A DNA stretch of 64,000 nucleotides, taken from contig JBLNCN010000012.1 in assembly GCA_050260675.1 (NCBI GenBank), forward strand, positions 15,497 through 79,496, written 5' to 3'. Positions 16,894 to 23,587 of this stretch are shown here, in pieces. Positions within the stretch are counted from its first letter, which is position 1. Each line of letters opens with the position of its first letter. The notes beneath the pieces are model-generated. The model was given only the letters and a program-made list of their open reading frames with translations. It was not told the DNA's origin and did no database searches. The position numbers were made by a program, and so were the translations under genes. Origin of the DNA: JBBDIP01 sp050260675. GTDB lineage: Bacteria > Bacillota > Sulfobacillia > Fermentithermobacillales > Fermentithermobacillaceae.

Positions 16894-17871
16894 GTGACAG
16901 CAAAGCGTTCGGCCGGTTTCCTTTTCCTGGCCGCCACCTGTGGGCTCTTGTTCTATTACGCGATGTCGGGAGCTGCAAGCGCATCTGGGCCTGTTCCGGC
17001 CGTTGTCATTGTAGTCGCACTCTTGGCGTTGGTATACGGCGTTTACCTTGAGAAAGGAGCCATCACAGCTCCCGGCAAGGGACCGTTGTTCCCAGTGAAG
17101 GACCTGTATCTGTTCATTTCGGTTGTGGCGGGCGCGGTTGCTTCGTACTGGCTCAGCGTGAACTTGAAACTTGGCGCGGTAGTCGGCGCAGCGCTCGTGG
17201 GCTTGCTGGCGGGCGTTCTTATCCCCGCCTACGGGGTTCCGATCTACTGCGGAAGCTTTGTCGGCCAGGCGTCGCCGAAGGTCTTTGATGGTAATGAGGT
17301 GCTGCTCGCCGCAATAGTCGCAGGTGTCGTCTATGTACTTGCGCAGGACGTGTTCAACGGTTTTGGCGGTAAGCTCGGGACTATCGCCTACGCGGGAGGC
17401 ATCCTTTCTGCCCTGTTCGGCGGCAAGGCCCTCCTCTCCTCACAAGTGCCGGGTTGGGACGTGGGGCAGCAGATAGTCCTCACCTCGGTGATCGCGGCAG
17501 TGGTTACCTATCAAGTGAACGTGAAGCTTGGGAAGGGTGCGGTCGTGGCTTCCGCATTGGTGAGCCTTGTAGGGGGGCTGGTCCTTCCGACCGCCTTTCA
17601 GACGACAGGCGCAACTCTGGCGACGGTCTGCATGTGCGCGTCCTTTGCCGGGATGTCGGCCAGGACACGGATCGCCAATGAGGCGCTGATGGCGGCCGCC
17701 GGAGTCATAGTTGGCCTAGTGTTTATGTACGGCTTGCCGTACCTCGGCGGTGTAGGCGGCAAACTTGGGACAACGGCTTTCGGATCGGTTATAGCGGTTA
17801 ATGCCTTAGCAAAGGCAGCCCAGAGTCTTGGCTCAAAAGCACTCAGAGCACCGGGCGGGGAAGTTAGGTAG
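16894..17871 (+). CDS. Polytopic membrane protein with internal duplication, function unknown
   Basis: A 325-residue, Gly/Ala/Val-rich integral membrane protein with about ten hydrophobic segments that I do not recognise. The two halves resemble each other. LSVNLKLGAVVGAALVGLLAGVLIPA (about 90-115 when numbered from GTG 16864) parallels VNVKLGKGAVVASALVSLVGGLVLPT (about 219-244). FNGFGGKLGTIAYAGGI parallels LGGVGGKLGTTAFGSVI. YCGSFVGQAS parallels MCASFAGMSA. This suggests an inverted or direct repeat transporter or channel. GTG 16894 is preferred because GGGGGGA (16881-16887) precedes it; TTG 16891 is possible. It directly follows the hydrogenase operon but has its own terminator. A link with hydrogenase is not shown. 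Confidence 0.75.
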   Translation: MTAKRSAGFLFLAATCGLLFYYAMSGAASASGPVPAVVIVVALLALVYGVYLEKGAITAPGKGPLFPVKDLYLFISVVAGAVASYWLSVNLKLGAVVGAALVGLLAGVLIPAYGVPIYCGSFVGQASPKVFDGNEVLLAAIVAGVVYVLAQDVFNGFGGKLGTIAYAGGILSALFGGKALLSSQVPGWDVGQQIVLTSVIAAVVTYQVNVKLGKGAVVASALVSLVGGLVLPTAFQTTGATLATVCMCASFAGMSARTRIANEALMAAAGVIVGLVFMYGLPYLGGVGGKLGTTAFGSVIAVNALAKAAQSLGSKALRAPGGEVR

Positions 17872-17926
17872 CAGTAACGCCAGTCCTCCGCCATCGTAGG
17901 CGGCCTCCTTATGGGGGGGCCGCCTT
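17848..17926 (+). repeat. Duplicated gene-end/terminator element, copy 2
   Basis: Second copy of the element at 16687-16766. GCACCGGGCGGGGAAGTTAG, the 16-mer ACGCCAGTCCTCCGCC (17877-17892) and a GC-rich hairpin are shared in the same order and spacing. Confidence 0.75.
17899..17924 (+). terminator. Intrinsic terminator after the membrane-protein gene
   Basis: GGCGGCC (17899-17905) pairs with GGCCGCC (17918-17924), extended by further G-C/G-T pairs. The tail is TTCAGTATC. It closes the duplicated element. Confidence 0.75.
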
Positions 17927-18039
17927 CAGTATCATCCATGCCGGGCGCAGTTGACCTAGGTTGGCCGCGGAGCGAAGGAACTTCTCTGAGACCGCAGAAG
18001 TCTGAGTAGATGGTAGTCTCCTGCCGGGAGTGGGAATAT

Positions 18040-18948
18040 ATGGCCAGGGCAGCTCGAAACGGCCAAGAGTGCGGCCGGCGTATGAAGGCTCGGAAGCGAA
18101 GGGTCCGCGCACAGTGGGTTGGACTTCTATTGGGCGCCGTGACTCTTATGTCAGCCCTACTGTTGTCGCCGGCGCTGCTGGACCCAGCCGATAGCTCCGA
18201 GATGGCGCAGGAGCCTGATCCGGCGACCCCGGGCGAGGTCGTCGAGGCCGCTTCCACCGCAGCTTCTTCTACCGCAACTTACCCTCCAGACCTTAAGGTC
18301 CCGATACTCATGTACCATGACATCGGGTCCTCGGCAAACGGGCTAACGGTTACACCTGCGATGCTCGCTGAGCAGGTAGACACACTAAAATCAGCCGGGC
18401 ATCACACGATCTCGCTCGACACGCTGCTCCTTGCTATGCGGAATGAGCCCGTTTCACTTCCTGAGAAGCCTGTCGTGCTCTGTTTCGACGACGCCTACGC
18501 CAAGGTGTACTCTGACGCCTACCCGATACTCAAAGAGCGCGGTTTCTCAGCAACCCTTTTTGTGATCACGGGGCTTGTTGGGAAGGATGGATACCTGACG
18601 TGGGAGCAGATCAACGAACTCGCCGAGGCAGGTTGGTCGGTCGGGTGCCACACCGCGCGCCACCTCGACTTGCGCACTTTGGGACGTGAAAGCCTGAGCG
18701 CCGAGATAGCGGATGCCCGGGCGGTGTTGCAGGAGAAGACAGGACAGGCGATTCTCTCATTCTGCTACCCATCCGGCAAGTACACCGACCAGGTGCTTCA
18801 AGCCGTGAAGGATGCGGGCTATTACGGCGCGGTGACCACTGTCCCTGGAGTTGCTCAGTTGTCGGACCCACCGTTTACCCTCGACCGCGTCAGGGTCGAC
18901 GGGCGCGAAGGATTAGCGACGTTCAAAGCCAAACTCTCGATACCCTAG
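18040..18948 (+). CDS. Membrane-anchored polysaccharide deacetylase (NodB domain)
   Basis: An exported deacetylase of the NodB/carbohydrate esterase 4 family, expected to remove N-acetyl groups from peptidoglycan or another wall polymer. A basic N terminus (KARKRRVR) and one hydrophobic segment (VGLLLGAVTLMSALLLSP) act as signal or anchor. A Ser/Ala/Thr-rich linker and the catalytic domain follow: PILMYHDIG, CFDDAY with the metal/catalytic aspartates, HTARH with the two metal histidines, and FCYPSGKY. ATG 18040 follows GGGAGTGGG (18026-18034). ATG 18082 would give a shorter, more typical signal peptide and is a real alternative. It is convergent with the DUF3048 lipoprotein gene. Confidence 0.88.
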   Translation: MARAARNGQECGRRMKARKRRVRAQWVGLLLGAVTLMSALLLSPALLDPADSSEMAQEPDPATPGEVVEAASTAASSTATYPPDLKVPILMYHDIGSSANGLTVTPAMLAEQVDTLKSAGHHTISLDTLLLAMRNEPVSLPEKPVVLCFDDAYAKVYSDAYPILKERGFSATLFVITGLVGKDGYLTWEQINELAEAGWSVGCHTARHLDLRTLGRESLSAEIADARAVLQEKTGQAILSFCYPSGKYTDQVLQAVKDAGYYGAVTTVPGVAQLSDPPFTLDRVRVDGREGLATFKAKLSIP

Positions 18949-18969
18949 CGGCCGTTCTCGAACGTCCGC
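18948..18969. terminator. Hairpin between convergent deacetylase and DUF3048 genes
   Basis: GCGGCCGTTC (18948-18957) and GAACGTCCGC (18960-18969) pair with one mismatch around a very short loop. It begins at the deacetylase stop codon and could serve both strands. There is no strong T-run. Confidence 0.45.
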
Positions 18970-18981
18970 CGGGATCGCGTT

Positions 18982-20028
18982 CTACTTTGCTGTCAGCTCT
19001 CCGACCTTCGCGTCGGTCGGCACTATCTGCACCCAAGTCTGGCCGGCGGTCAGCGTGATCTTCTCGCCGTCGGCAGTGTAGAACCATGTAGGCTTATCAA
19101 CGCTCTCCTTCTTCCACGTGCCCTCGCTGTAACGACCTCCGAGCAGATACAGGGCCTTACCCTCACCGATAAGATCAATTATCAGGCCGCCGTCGGAATA
19201 AGCCACCCGGCTCTTGGCGAATTGCACGATTACGTTCGAGACCGCCGGTGTCTCGTTTGTTCCGCGGTCCTGGTACACGAAGGGATCCAGCCCGCGGTCA
19301 AGTATCACCCGTTCGTACTTTTTGTCTTTATACCTGTACTGCACGGTGTAGCCTTGTCCGTATTGGATTTCCAGACCCGCCGAGGGCTCCTCAGCCCAGT
19401 CCTGGAATTCGTATCGCTTTTCGGGCGCGGCAAGCGGCTGGGCTGGCACTTTGCGCAGGTTTTCTACGCTTGTATAGAGATTGTGGGGAGCCTTTCTGGA
19501 ATTGTCCCGCCAGTACAGGCTACTGTAACGGAACTCGTCTCCGTCAACGACCTTCCACTCGCGGATAGGCTCAATATCCTTGGGGTCGCCGCCGCAGTGG
19601 GCGAATACCGCGCCCCATTCCTTCGCCAGCATAGCAAAGTATGGCCTGGCGCTGCGTACCGGGCCTACAGTCGCCGGGGCTTCGCTGTAGTAGATTGCCA
19701 GGTACCTTGTGATCCCGCCCTCGGCCAGGACTTCATACACGATATCTGCCCTAGCCAGCCCCGATTGGGGGCGCGCGTTGCGGTAGTTGTCAGTGGAAAC
19801 CGCGACCGGGCTGCCGGGAGACGAGACAGGCAAGTTCGTGATGGGTGAGAGGGCGACGGGTGGCTTGGTCTCTCCGGCCGGTGGGATCTTAGGATCGGTT
19901 GAACCCTGTGGGTTGGTCACGGGTGGAGCCGCACTCCGACACCCGGCGAGGAGCAGGGCCATGACGATTCCTGCCACGAGGAGACAGATAAGGGCCGACC
20001 GACTGGGCTTGGGCAATAGGAAAAACAT
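18982..20028 (-). CDS. DUF3048 (YerB-like) lipoprotein
   Basis: A 348-residue exported lipoprotein of the YerB/DUF3048 family, which has two DUF3048 domains of unknown biochemical role and is widespread in Firmicutes. The signal peptide ends in the lipobox LLAGC, about 30 residues in, and a Pro/Thr-rich linker follows. The N-terminal domain shows SVSTDNYRNARPQSGLARADIVYEVLAEGGITRY, a family hallmark seen here with only minor variation, and GPVRSARPYF. The C-terminal domain ends near GQTWVQIVP. ATG 20028 has AGGAG 11 bases upstream; GTG 20040 would overlap it. It may act in cell-envelope maintenance, but evidence for that is only the family location. Confidence 0.88.
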   Translation of the reverse strand: MFFLLPKPSRSALICLLVAGIVMALLLAGCRSAAPPVTNPQGSTDPKIPPAGETKPPVALSPITNLPVSSPGSPVAVSTDNYRNARPQSGLARADIVYEVLAEGGITRYLAIYYSEAPATVGPVRSARPYFAMLAKEWGAVFAHCGGDPKDIEPIREWKVVDGDEFRYSSLYWRDNSRKAPHNLYTSVENLRKVPAQPLAAPEKRYEFQDWAEEPSAGLEIQYGQGYTVQYRYKDKKYERVILDRGLDPFVYQDRGTNETPAVSNVIVQFAKSRVAYSDGGLIIDLIGEGKALYLLGGRYSEGTWKKESVDKPTWFYTADGEKITLTAGQTWVQIVPTDAKVGELTAK

Positions 20029-20150
20029 GGAACACACCACTCCTCATTCTGTTATCCACCCGTATGTACCGAGGCCGCGCAAGTGCAAACGCGCGATTCG
20101 CCTAGCCTATGCGCGAAGCCGCATAACGCTCTTAGTTCGTTCTATTCTAC

Positions 20151-20179
20151 TTGACGTAAGTCTTATCCTAGAATATGTG
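20151..20179 (+). promoter_or_regulatory. Weak candidate promoter of fmdB-like gene
   Basis: TTGACG (20151-20156) and TATGTG (20174-20179) are separated by 17 bases. The -35 matches 5 of 6 consensus bases and the -10 only about half, so this is tentative. It lies about 65 bases upstream of the start codon. Confidence 0.3.
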
Positions 20180-20242
20180 GAGTCTTATGTTGTAGCAGGT
20201 ATCGCGCAACATTCACACAAGGTTAGCAGGAGGTCCGTAACG

Positions 20243-20449
20243 ATGCCGGTCTACGAGTATAGATGTCCCAAGTGCGGCGTATTCGAGGCAACCCAGAAGA
20301 TTACCGAGGAACCGCTCACTACCTGCCCTACATGCGGAGCCAAGGTCAAGAAGCTCATCAGCCACGGCGTAGGGATCGTGTTCAAGGGGTCCGGTTTCTA
20401 CTGCACCGATAATCGCAAGGGCGACAGCGGCAGCAAGGATAAAGAATAA
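20243..20449 (+). CDS. FmdB-family zinc ribbon protein
   Basis: A 68-residue protein with the FmdB/CxxC_CxxC_SSSS regulatory zinc ribbon. MPVYEYRCPKCGVFE, the second pair CPTCGAKVKKL and the terminal GIVFKGSGFYCTDNR are diagnostic. ATG 20243 is preceded by GCAGGAGG (20227-20233) at 9 bases. The long open frame upstream of it is not used. FmdB-type ribbons are often called putative regulators, but the role is not established. A palindrome follows the stop. Confidence 0.92.
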   Translation: MPVYEYRCPKCGVFEATQKITEEPLTTCPTCGAKVKKLISHGVGIVFKGSGFYCTDNRKGDSGSKDKE

Positions 20450-20472
20450 GGCTCCATGGGGCCAGAAGATGA

Positions 20473-20499
20473 GTGAGCGCCGGTTTGTCCGGCGCTCAC
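20473..20499. terminator. Palindromic hairpin after fmdB-like gene
   Basis: GTGAGCGCCGG (20473-20483) and CCGGCGCTCAC (20489-20499) form a perfect 11-bp stem around TTTGT. No T-run follows, but it sits between convergent genes and could act in both directions. Confidence 0.6.
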
Positions 20500-20566
20500 G
20501 TCATGTCCTGCCAGCCAGCGGATCTGCTGGGATTGCCTGCTGCAACAGCTGGCTGCAATAGCGCAG

Positions 20567-21073
20567 TCACTGATGGATGTTACGCAGTATCCCCCTCTTG
20601 GTGAACAAAAACCCCCAGAAGAACACCGCTACGGCAGAGTCGACGGCATGGTGAGCCAACGTGCCAAGCGCCACTACGGAACCCGCACTCCGCAATGTGT
20701 ACCCAAGCGGTAGGACAATGAATGCCTCAAGCAGAGCGTGTACGGGCGCTGTGACGGCCAGCGCAACAGGGAATGGGACCTTCCTGCGGACTAACCAGGC
20801 GCCGAGCACTCCTACGGGTATGTGCATAGCGGCCCTCATAGCTACTATCGGACCGAGGCGTGGAAGGAAACCGATCGCCGAGCCAAATCCGACCGCTGCT
20901 GCGATTCCCGGCCCAAATAGCATCGAGAGCATGAGAGGGACGTGGGACGCCGGCGTGGCGGTGAACGGACCCAAAGTCAGGCTGACGGTACCCGCCATAG
21001 TCAAAGGAATTGCGAGGGACAGAGCGAGAAGCAGCGAACCGGCTGTGAGACGGTAGACGTCTTTGCTGGCCAA
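20567..21073 (-). CDS. niaX: ECF transporter S component, probably niacin-specific NiaX
   Basis: A 168-residue integral membrane S component with about five or six hydrophobic segments, which would capture a vitamin for a shared ECF ATPase module. The segment LGPFTATPASHVPLMLSMLFGP followed by an AAVGFGSAIGF stretch resembles the NiaX niacin family. TTG 21073 is the start because CCTCCT on the plus strand (21082-21087) gives AGGAGG 8 bases upstream. The promoter contains a dyad read as a NiaR operator, and niaR lies about 1 kb away, which supports niacin as substrate. Without that context it would be called a generic S component. Confidence 0.72.
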   Translation of the reverse strand: MASKDVYRLTAGSLLLALSLAIPLTMAGTVSLTLGPFTATPASHVPLMLSMLFGPGIAAAVGFGSAIGFLPRLGPIVAMRAAMHIPVGVLGAWLVRRKVPFPVALAVTAPVHALLEAFIVLPLGYTLRSAGSVVALGTLAHHAVDSAVAVFFWGFLFTKRGILRNIHQ

Positions 21074-21117
21074 TTATGGACCCTCCTGACGGTACTCATC
21101 AGAGAACCGACAGCTGA

Positions 21118-21146
21118 ATCCTAACAGATGTCTTGTCAGGTGTAAA
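21118..21146 (-). promoter_or_regulatory. niaX promoter with putative NiaR operator in the spacer
   Basis: On the minus strand TTTACA (21146-21141) and TAGGAT (21123-21118) are separated by exactly 17 bases. The sequence from 21124 to 21143 reads ACAGATGTCTTGTCAGGTGT on the plus strand. It is an ACA/TGT dyad of the kind I remember for NiaR boxes. It covers the spacer and -35 edge, so repressor binding would block transcription. Confidence 0.6.
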
Positions 21147-21296
21147 TACATGCCAGGACCTTATGATCTGCTCTCCAGGCGAAAAAGAAGAGGGGCCAGG
21201 TCAGTACACCCGGTTTCGGATGCCCGGTCTCGTGAGGTTCTTGGTTGGCACCAGGAACAGACCTCCACGGACCAGTTACCTGTCCCCTTTCGGTTT

Positions 21297-21749
21297 CTAG
21301 TACGTGAACCAGTGGTTGCCGATCCGCGCCGCGAACGGCTTAGCCCAGAGCCACGAATTCGTTACGGTGTGGTAGTTGAAGTAGAACAGCGCCCCGCCTG
21401 TCGGGTCAACGCCATTCATGGCGTCCCTGGCGGCGTTCAAGCTGTCCTGGTCGGGTCTGGAGTTGAACATCCAGTTGCCGACACAAGAGAACTGCCACGG
21501 CTCGTAAATGACTCCGGCTACGGTGTTCGGGAACAGAGGGCTCCTCACACGGTTCATAATCACCGCGCCGACAGCGACCTTGCCCATGTAGGGCTCGCCG
21601 GCTGCCTCGGCGTAGATCGTTCTGGCCATTAGCCAGAGATCGTCCGAAGCGCTTGCGTCAGCCTGCGCCGGCATCGACAGGAGCACTACCCCTGCCAGGA
21701 AGGCCACCGACAGAACTGCGGCCCAACGCTTCCTAGCCGAATAGCTCAT
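21297..21749 (-). CDS. SleB/CwlJ-type cell wall (spore cortex-lytic) hydrolase
   Basis: A 150-residue exported hydrolase of the Hydrolase_2 family (SleB catalytic domain, a lytic-transglycosylase-like fold). A signal peptide (about 1-32, ending near MPAQADA) is followed directly by the catalytic domain: ARTIYAEAAGEPYMGKVAVG contains the catalytic glutamate, and VIYEPWQFSC and PTGGALFYFN are family motifs. There is no peptidoglycan-binding domain, so it is a minimal form. ATG 21749 has AAAGGGG 7 bases upstream. A ydaO-type riboswitch lies immediately before it. Such enzymes act in spore germination or vegetative wall turnover. The riboswitch favours osmotic/wall control. Confidence 0.9.
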   Translation of the reverse strand: MSYSARKRWAAVLSVAFLAGVVLLSMPAQADASASDDLWLMARTIYAEAAGEPYMGKVAVGAVIMNRVRSPLFPNTVAGVIYEPWQFSCVGNWMFNSRPDQDSLNAARDAMNGVDPTGGALFYFNYHTVTNSWLWAKPFAARIGNHWFTY

Positions 21750-21763
21750 ACCGTTGCCCCTTT

Positions 21764-21882
21764 CTAGCCTCCGGAGTTAGCTTACGGGTTCGGTGAAAGG
21801 ATGAAGCCCTACCGCGCGGTTCGCGCGGATTCACCCAAAGACGGTTCCTCCGGTCCCGCCTACGCGGGATTAGGCCCGAGTG
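21764..21882 (-). ncRNA. ydaO/yuaA-type riboswitch (cyclic di-AMP)
   Basis: Read on the minus strand, the segment contains the conserved ydaO core in order: GGACCGGAGGAACCG, GGGTGAATCC, a GC-rich stem (CGCGCGAACCGCGCGG), GGTAGGGCT, CCGAACCCGTAAGCTAACTCC. These blocks match the ydaO consensus that binds two c-di-AMP molecules. It ends about 15 bases before the sleB-like start codon. In this class, c-di-AMP normally turns expression off, commonly for wall hydrolases and potassium or osmolyte transporters, which fits the gene here. Confidence 0.88.
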
Positions 21883-21950
21883 CTGCTATGTTAACACCAT
21901 TTTGTGGGGGGAATCACTAGGCGATCTGTGGAAAAGGCCTGATAGACCGC

Positions 21951-21956
21951 ATTATA
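21951..21956 (-). promoter_or_regulatory. Candidate -10 element of the riboswitch transcript
   Basis: A perfect TATAAT on the minus strand (plus-strand ATTATA), in the context TTGTATAAT, lies about 70 bases upstream of the riboswitch. No good -35 hexamer was found at the usual spacing. Confidence 0.35.
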
Positions 21957-22030
21957 CAAGGCATATCACGCCACGGCGCAGGGTGAACCATCCAAGGGCC
22001 ACGGGTCTGCATGCTGGACCGTCGAGGGGG

Positions 22031-22546
22031 CTATTCAGAGAGGAGGTATCCCTTCCTGGCCAGGGCATCTTCTACCAAGGCGAGCTGGCCGGGATCTTTG
22101 CACCTCACGAGATGAAGGTGGACTCCGTTCGTAAGGGAGGATAGGAGCCCGGCTTTGGTGGCTTCCATCCTCTGCATGAACCTGTCGACGTCAGACCTGC
22201 TTGAGATCGCGAGTAGGCCTGTCAGCTGCCCGTACACAGGATGCTCCACAGTCACGTCAACGACTTCGCCGCCGTGATCCACGATGGTATAAAGCTCATC
22301 TCTGGTGTCGCCCCGGCTGTGCTTCACGGCGATAAGCTTTGTGAACCCGGGCGAAGGAGCGTCTTTCAGCATTGTGTAGCCTTGAGGCGTGGCGAGGATC
22401 CGCTCACCCTGGGCCCGCAGCACCGCCATATCCTGCACGATGACCTGCCGCGTCACCCCCAGACGTGAGGATAGGGAAGCCCCGGTCACCGGCGACTCCT
22501 TCTGAAGTATCTCAAGTATCGCTGTGCGTCTCGAGGCGGCATCCAA
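22031..22546 (-). CDS. niaR: Niacin-responsive repressor NiaR (HTH_11 plus 3H domain)
   Basis: A 171-residue transcription regulator. The N-terminal winged helix (RTAILEILQKESPVTGASLSSRLGVTRQVIVQDMAVLR) is followed by a 3H domain. Its three histidines appear in VKHSRGDTRDELYTIVDHG, TVEHPVYG and GVHLHLV, and it binds nicotinic acid with a metal. NiaR represses NAD synthesis and niacin uptake genes in Firmicutes. The gene lies between the sleB-like gene and the divergent dppA. A candidate operator is at 21124-21143 before the niaX-like gene. ATG 22546 begins a full-length protein. Confidence 0.93.
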   Translation of the reverse strand: MDAASRRTAILEILQKESPVTGASLSSRLGVTRQVIVQDMAVLRAQGERILATPQGYTMLKDAPSPGFTKLIAVKHSRGDTRDELYTIVDHGGEVVDVTVEHPVYGQLTGLLAISSRSDVDRFMQRMEATKAGLLSSLTNGVHLHLVRCKDPGQLALVEDALARKGYLLSE

Positions 22547-22604
22547 CGAGCATTCCTCCAGCGATAAGATTACCCGTCCGCTGGGAATTCAGCGAGCTGT
22601 GTGA

Positions 22605-22630
22605 CAAACCCTGCAGGTGCAAAGGGTTTG
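22605..22630 (+). other. Hairpin in the niaR-dppA intergenic region
   Basis: CAAACCCT (22605-22612) pairs perfectly with AGGGTTTG (22623-22630) around a 10-base loop. It lies in the presumed leader of dppA, about 60 bases before the start. It may be a regulator site or an RNA hairpin. Confidence 0.35.
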
Positions 22631-22688
22631 CCCGGCCGATTGGGGAACCTATCCAGGAAATCACGCATTCCCTTGGGAGGTAATCCAA

Positions 22689-23504
22689 TTGAGAGTGTTC
22701 ATTTCCTGCGACATTGAAGGCGTTTCGGGAGTTGTATCAGCCGTCCCTCAGACCTCACCCGAAGGCAAGGACTACGGGCGCGCCCGCGAGCTAATGACCG
22801 AGGAGGTCAACGCAGCCATAGCCGGCGCGGCGAAGGTGGGAGCGACCGAGATCGTGGTCAACGATTCCCACGGGCCCATGACAAATATCCTGATTGAAAA
22901 GGTGAACCCGGCAGCGACGCTCATAACCGGCGCGCCGAAGCCCCTTTCCATGATGCAAGGCATTAGCCCTGACTTTGATGCCGTCATGTTCGTCGGATAC
23001 CACGCCAAAATGGGGGCGCCGGGCGTCCTCAGCCACACCATTTCCGGCGGCAGCGTCGCCAATGTATGGGTGAATGGGATCCCGGTCGGCGAGACAGGCA
23101 TCAACGCAGGTCTAGCCGGCTTCTATGGAGTGCCCGTCGTCCTGGTAACGGGCGACGACGCGGTCGCCCAGGAGGCCAAGGCGCTCTTGCCCCACGTCCA
23201 TACGGCCACCGTCAAGTGGGCTGTAAACAGGCAGGCTGCCCGCTGCCTGGCGCCAACGACCGCGCGCCAGGTCATCGCGGAAGCCGCTGAGAAGGCTCTA
23301 CTGGACCTATCCGCAGCTAAGGCGTGGCTCCCCGGGTCGCCCGTGACCTTCAGCATCGAGTTCAAGGATGCGGGGCTTGCCGACAACGCTGCCCGTATGC
23401 CCTACACCAAGGTGCTCGACGGCAGGACAGTGTCCTTCACCGCCGACGACTACCTCACGGCGTTCATGGGGCTTCGGTCCATGATCGCCCTGTCCAGGGG
23501 ATAA
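22689..23504 (+). CDS. dppA: D-aminopeptidase DppA, M55 family
   Basis: A 271-residue cytoplasmic zinc peptidase of family M55 that releases D-amino acids such as D-Ala from short peptides, probably recycled wall peptides. The start region FISCDIEGVSG carries the metal-binding Asp-x-Glu, and NDSHGPM and VGYHAKMGAPG supply further ligands. TTG 22689 is the start because GGGAGG (22675-22680) is 8 bases upstream. The open frame extends 24 codons further without a signal. It is the first of a rightward run with tldD, tldE and an S41 peptidase, so it belongs to a peptide-degradation group. It is divergent from niaR. Confidence 0.9.
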   Translation: MRVFISCDIEGVSGVVSAVPQTSPEGKDYGRARELMTEEVNAAIAGAAKVGATEIVVNDSHGPMTNILIEKVNPAATLITGAPKPLSMMQGISPDFDAVMFVGYHAKMGAPGVLSHTISGGSVANVWVNGIPVGETGINAGLAGFYGVPVVLVTGDDAVAQEAKALLPHVHTATVKWAVNRQAARCLAPTTARQVIAEAAEKALLDLSAAKAWLPGSPVTFSIEFKDAGLADNAARMPYTKVLDGRTVSFTADDYLTAFMGLRSMIALSRG

Positions 23505-23587
23505 GACGGCGCCGCAGAGACTCTAACCCTTCGAGGTTCTCGCCAGTCTATAAGGGTAGGCGCAAGTGTGAGAGGAGGCGCGGAGCG

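Noticed and set aside
19787..20449. 220-codon plus frame ending in the FmdB zinc ribbon
   Set aside because: Only the last 68 codons match FmdB and have a ribosome binding site; the rest overlaps the minus-strand lipoprotein gene.
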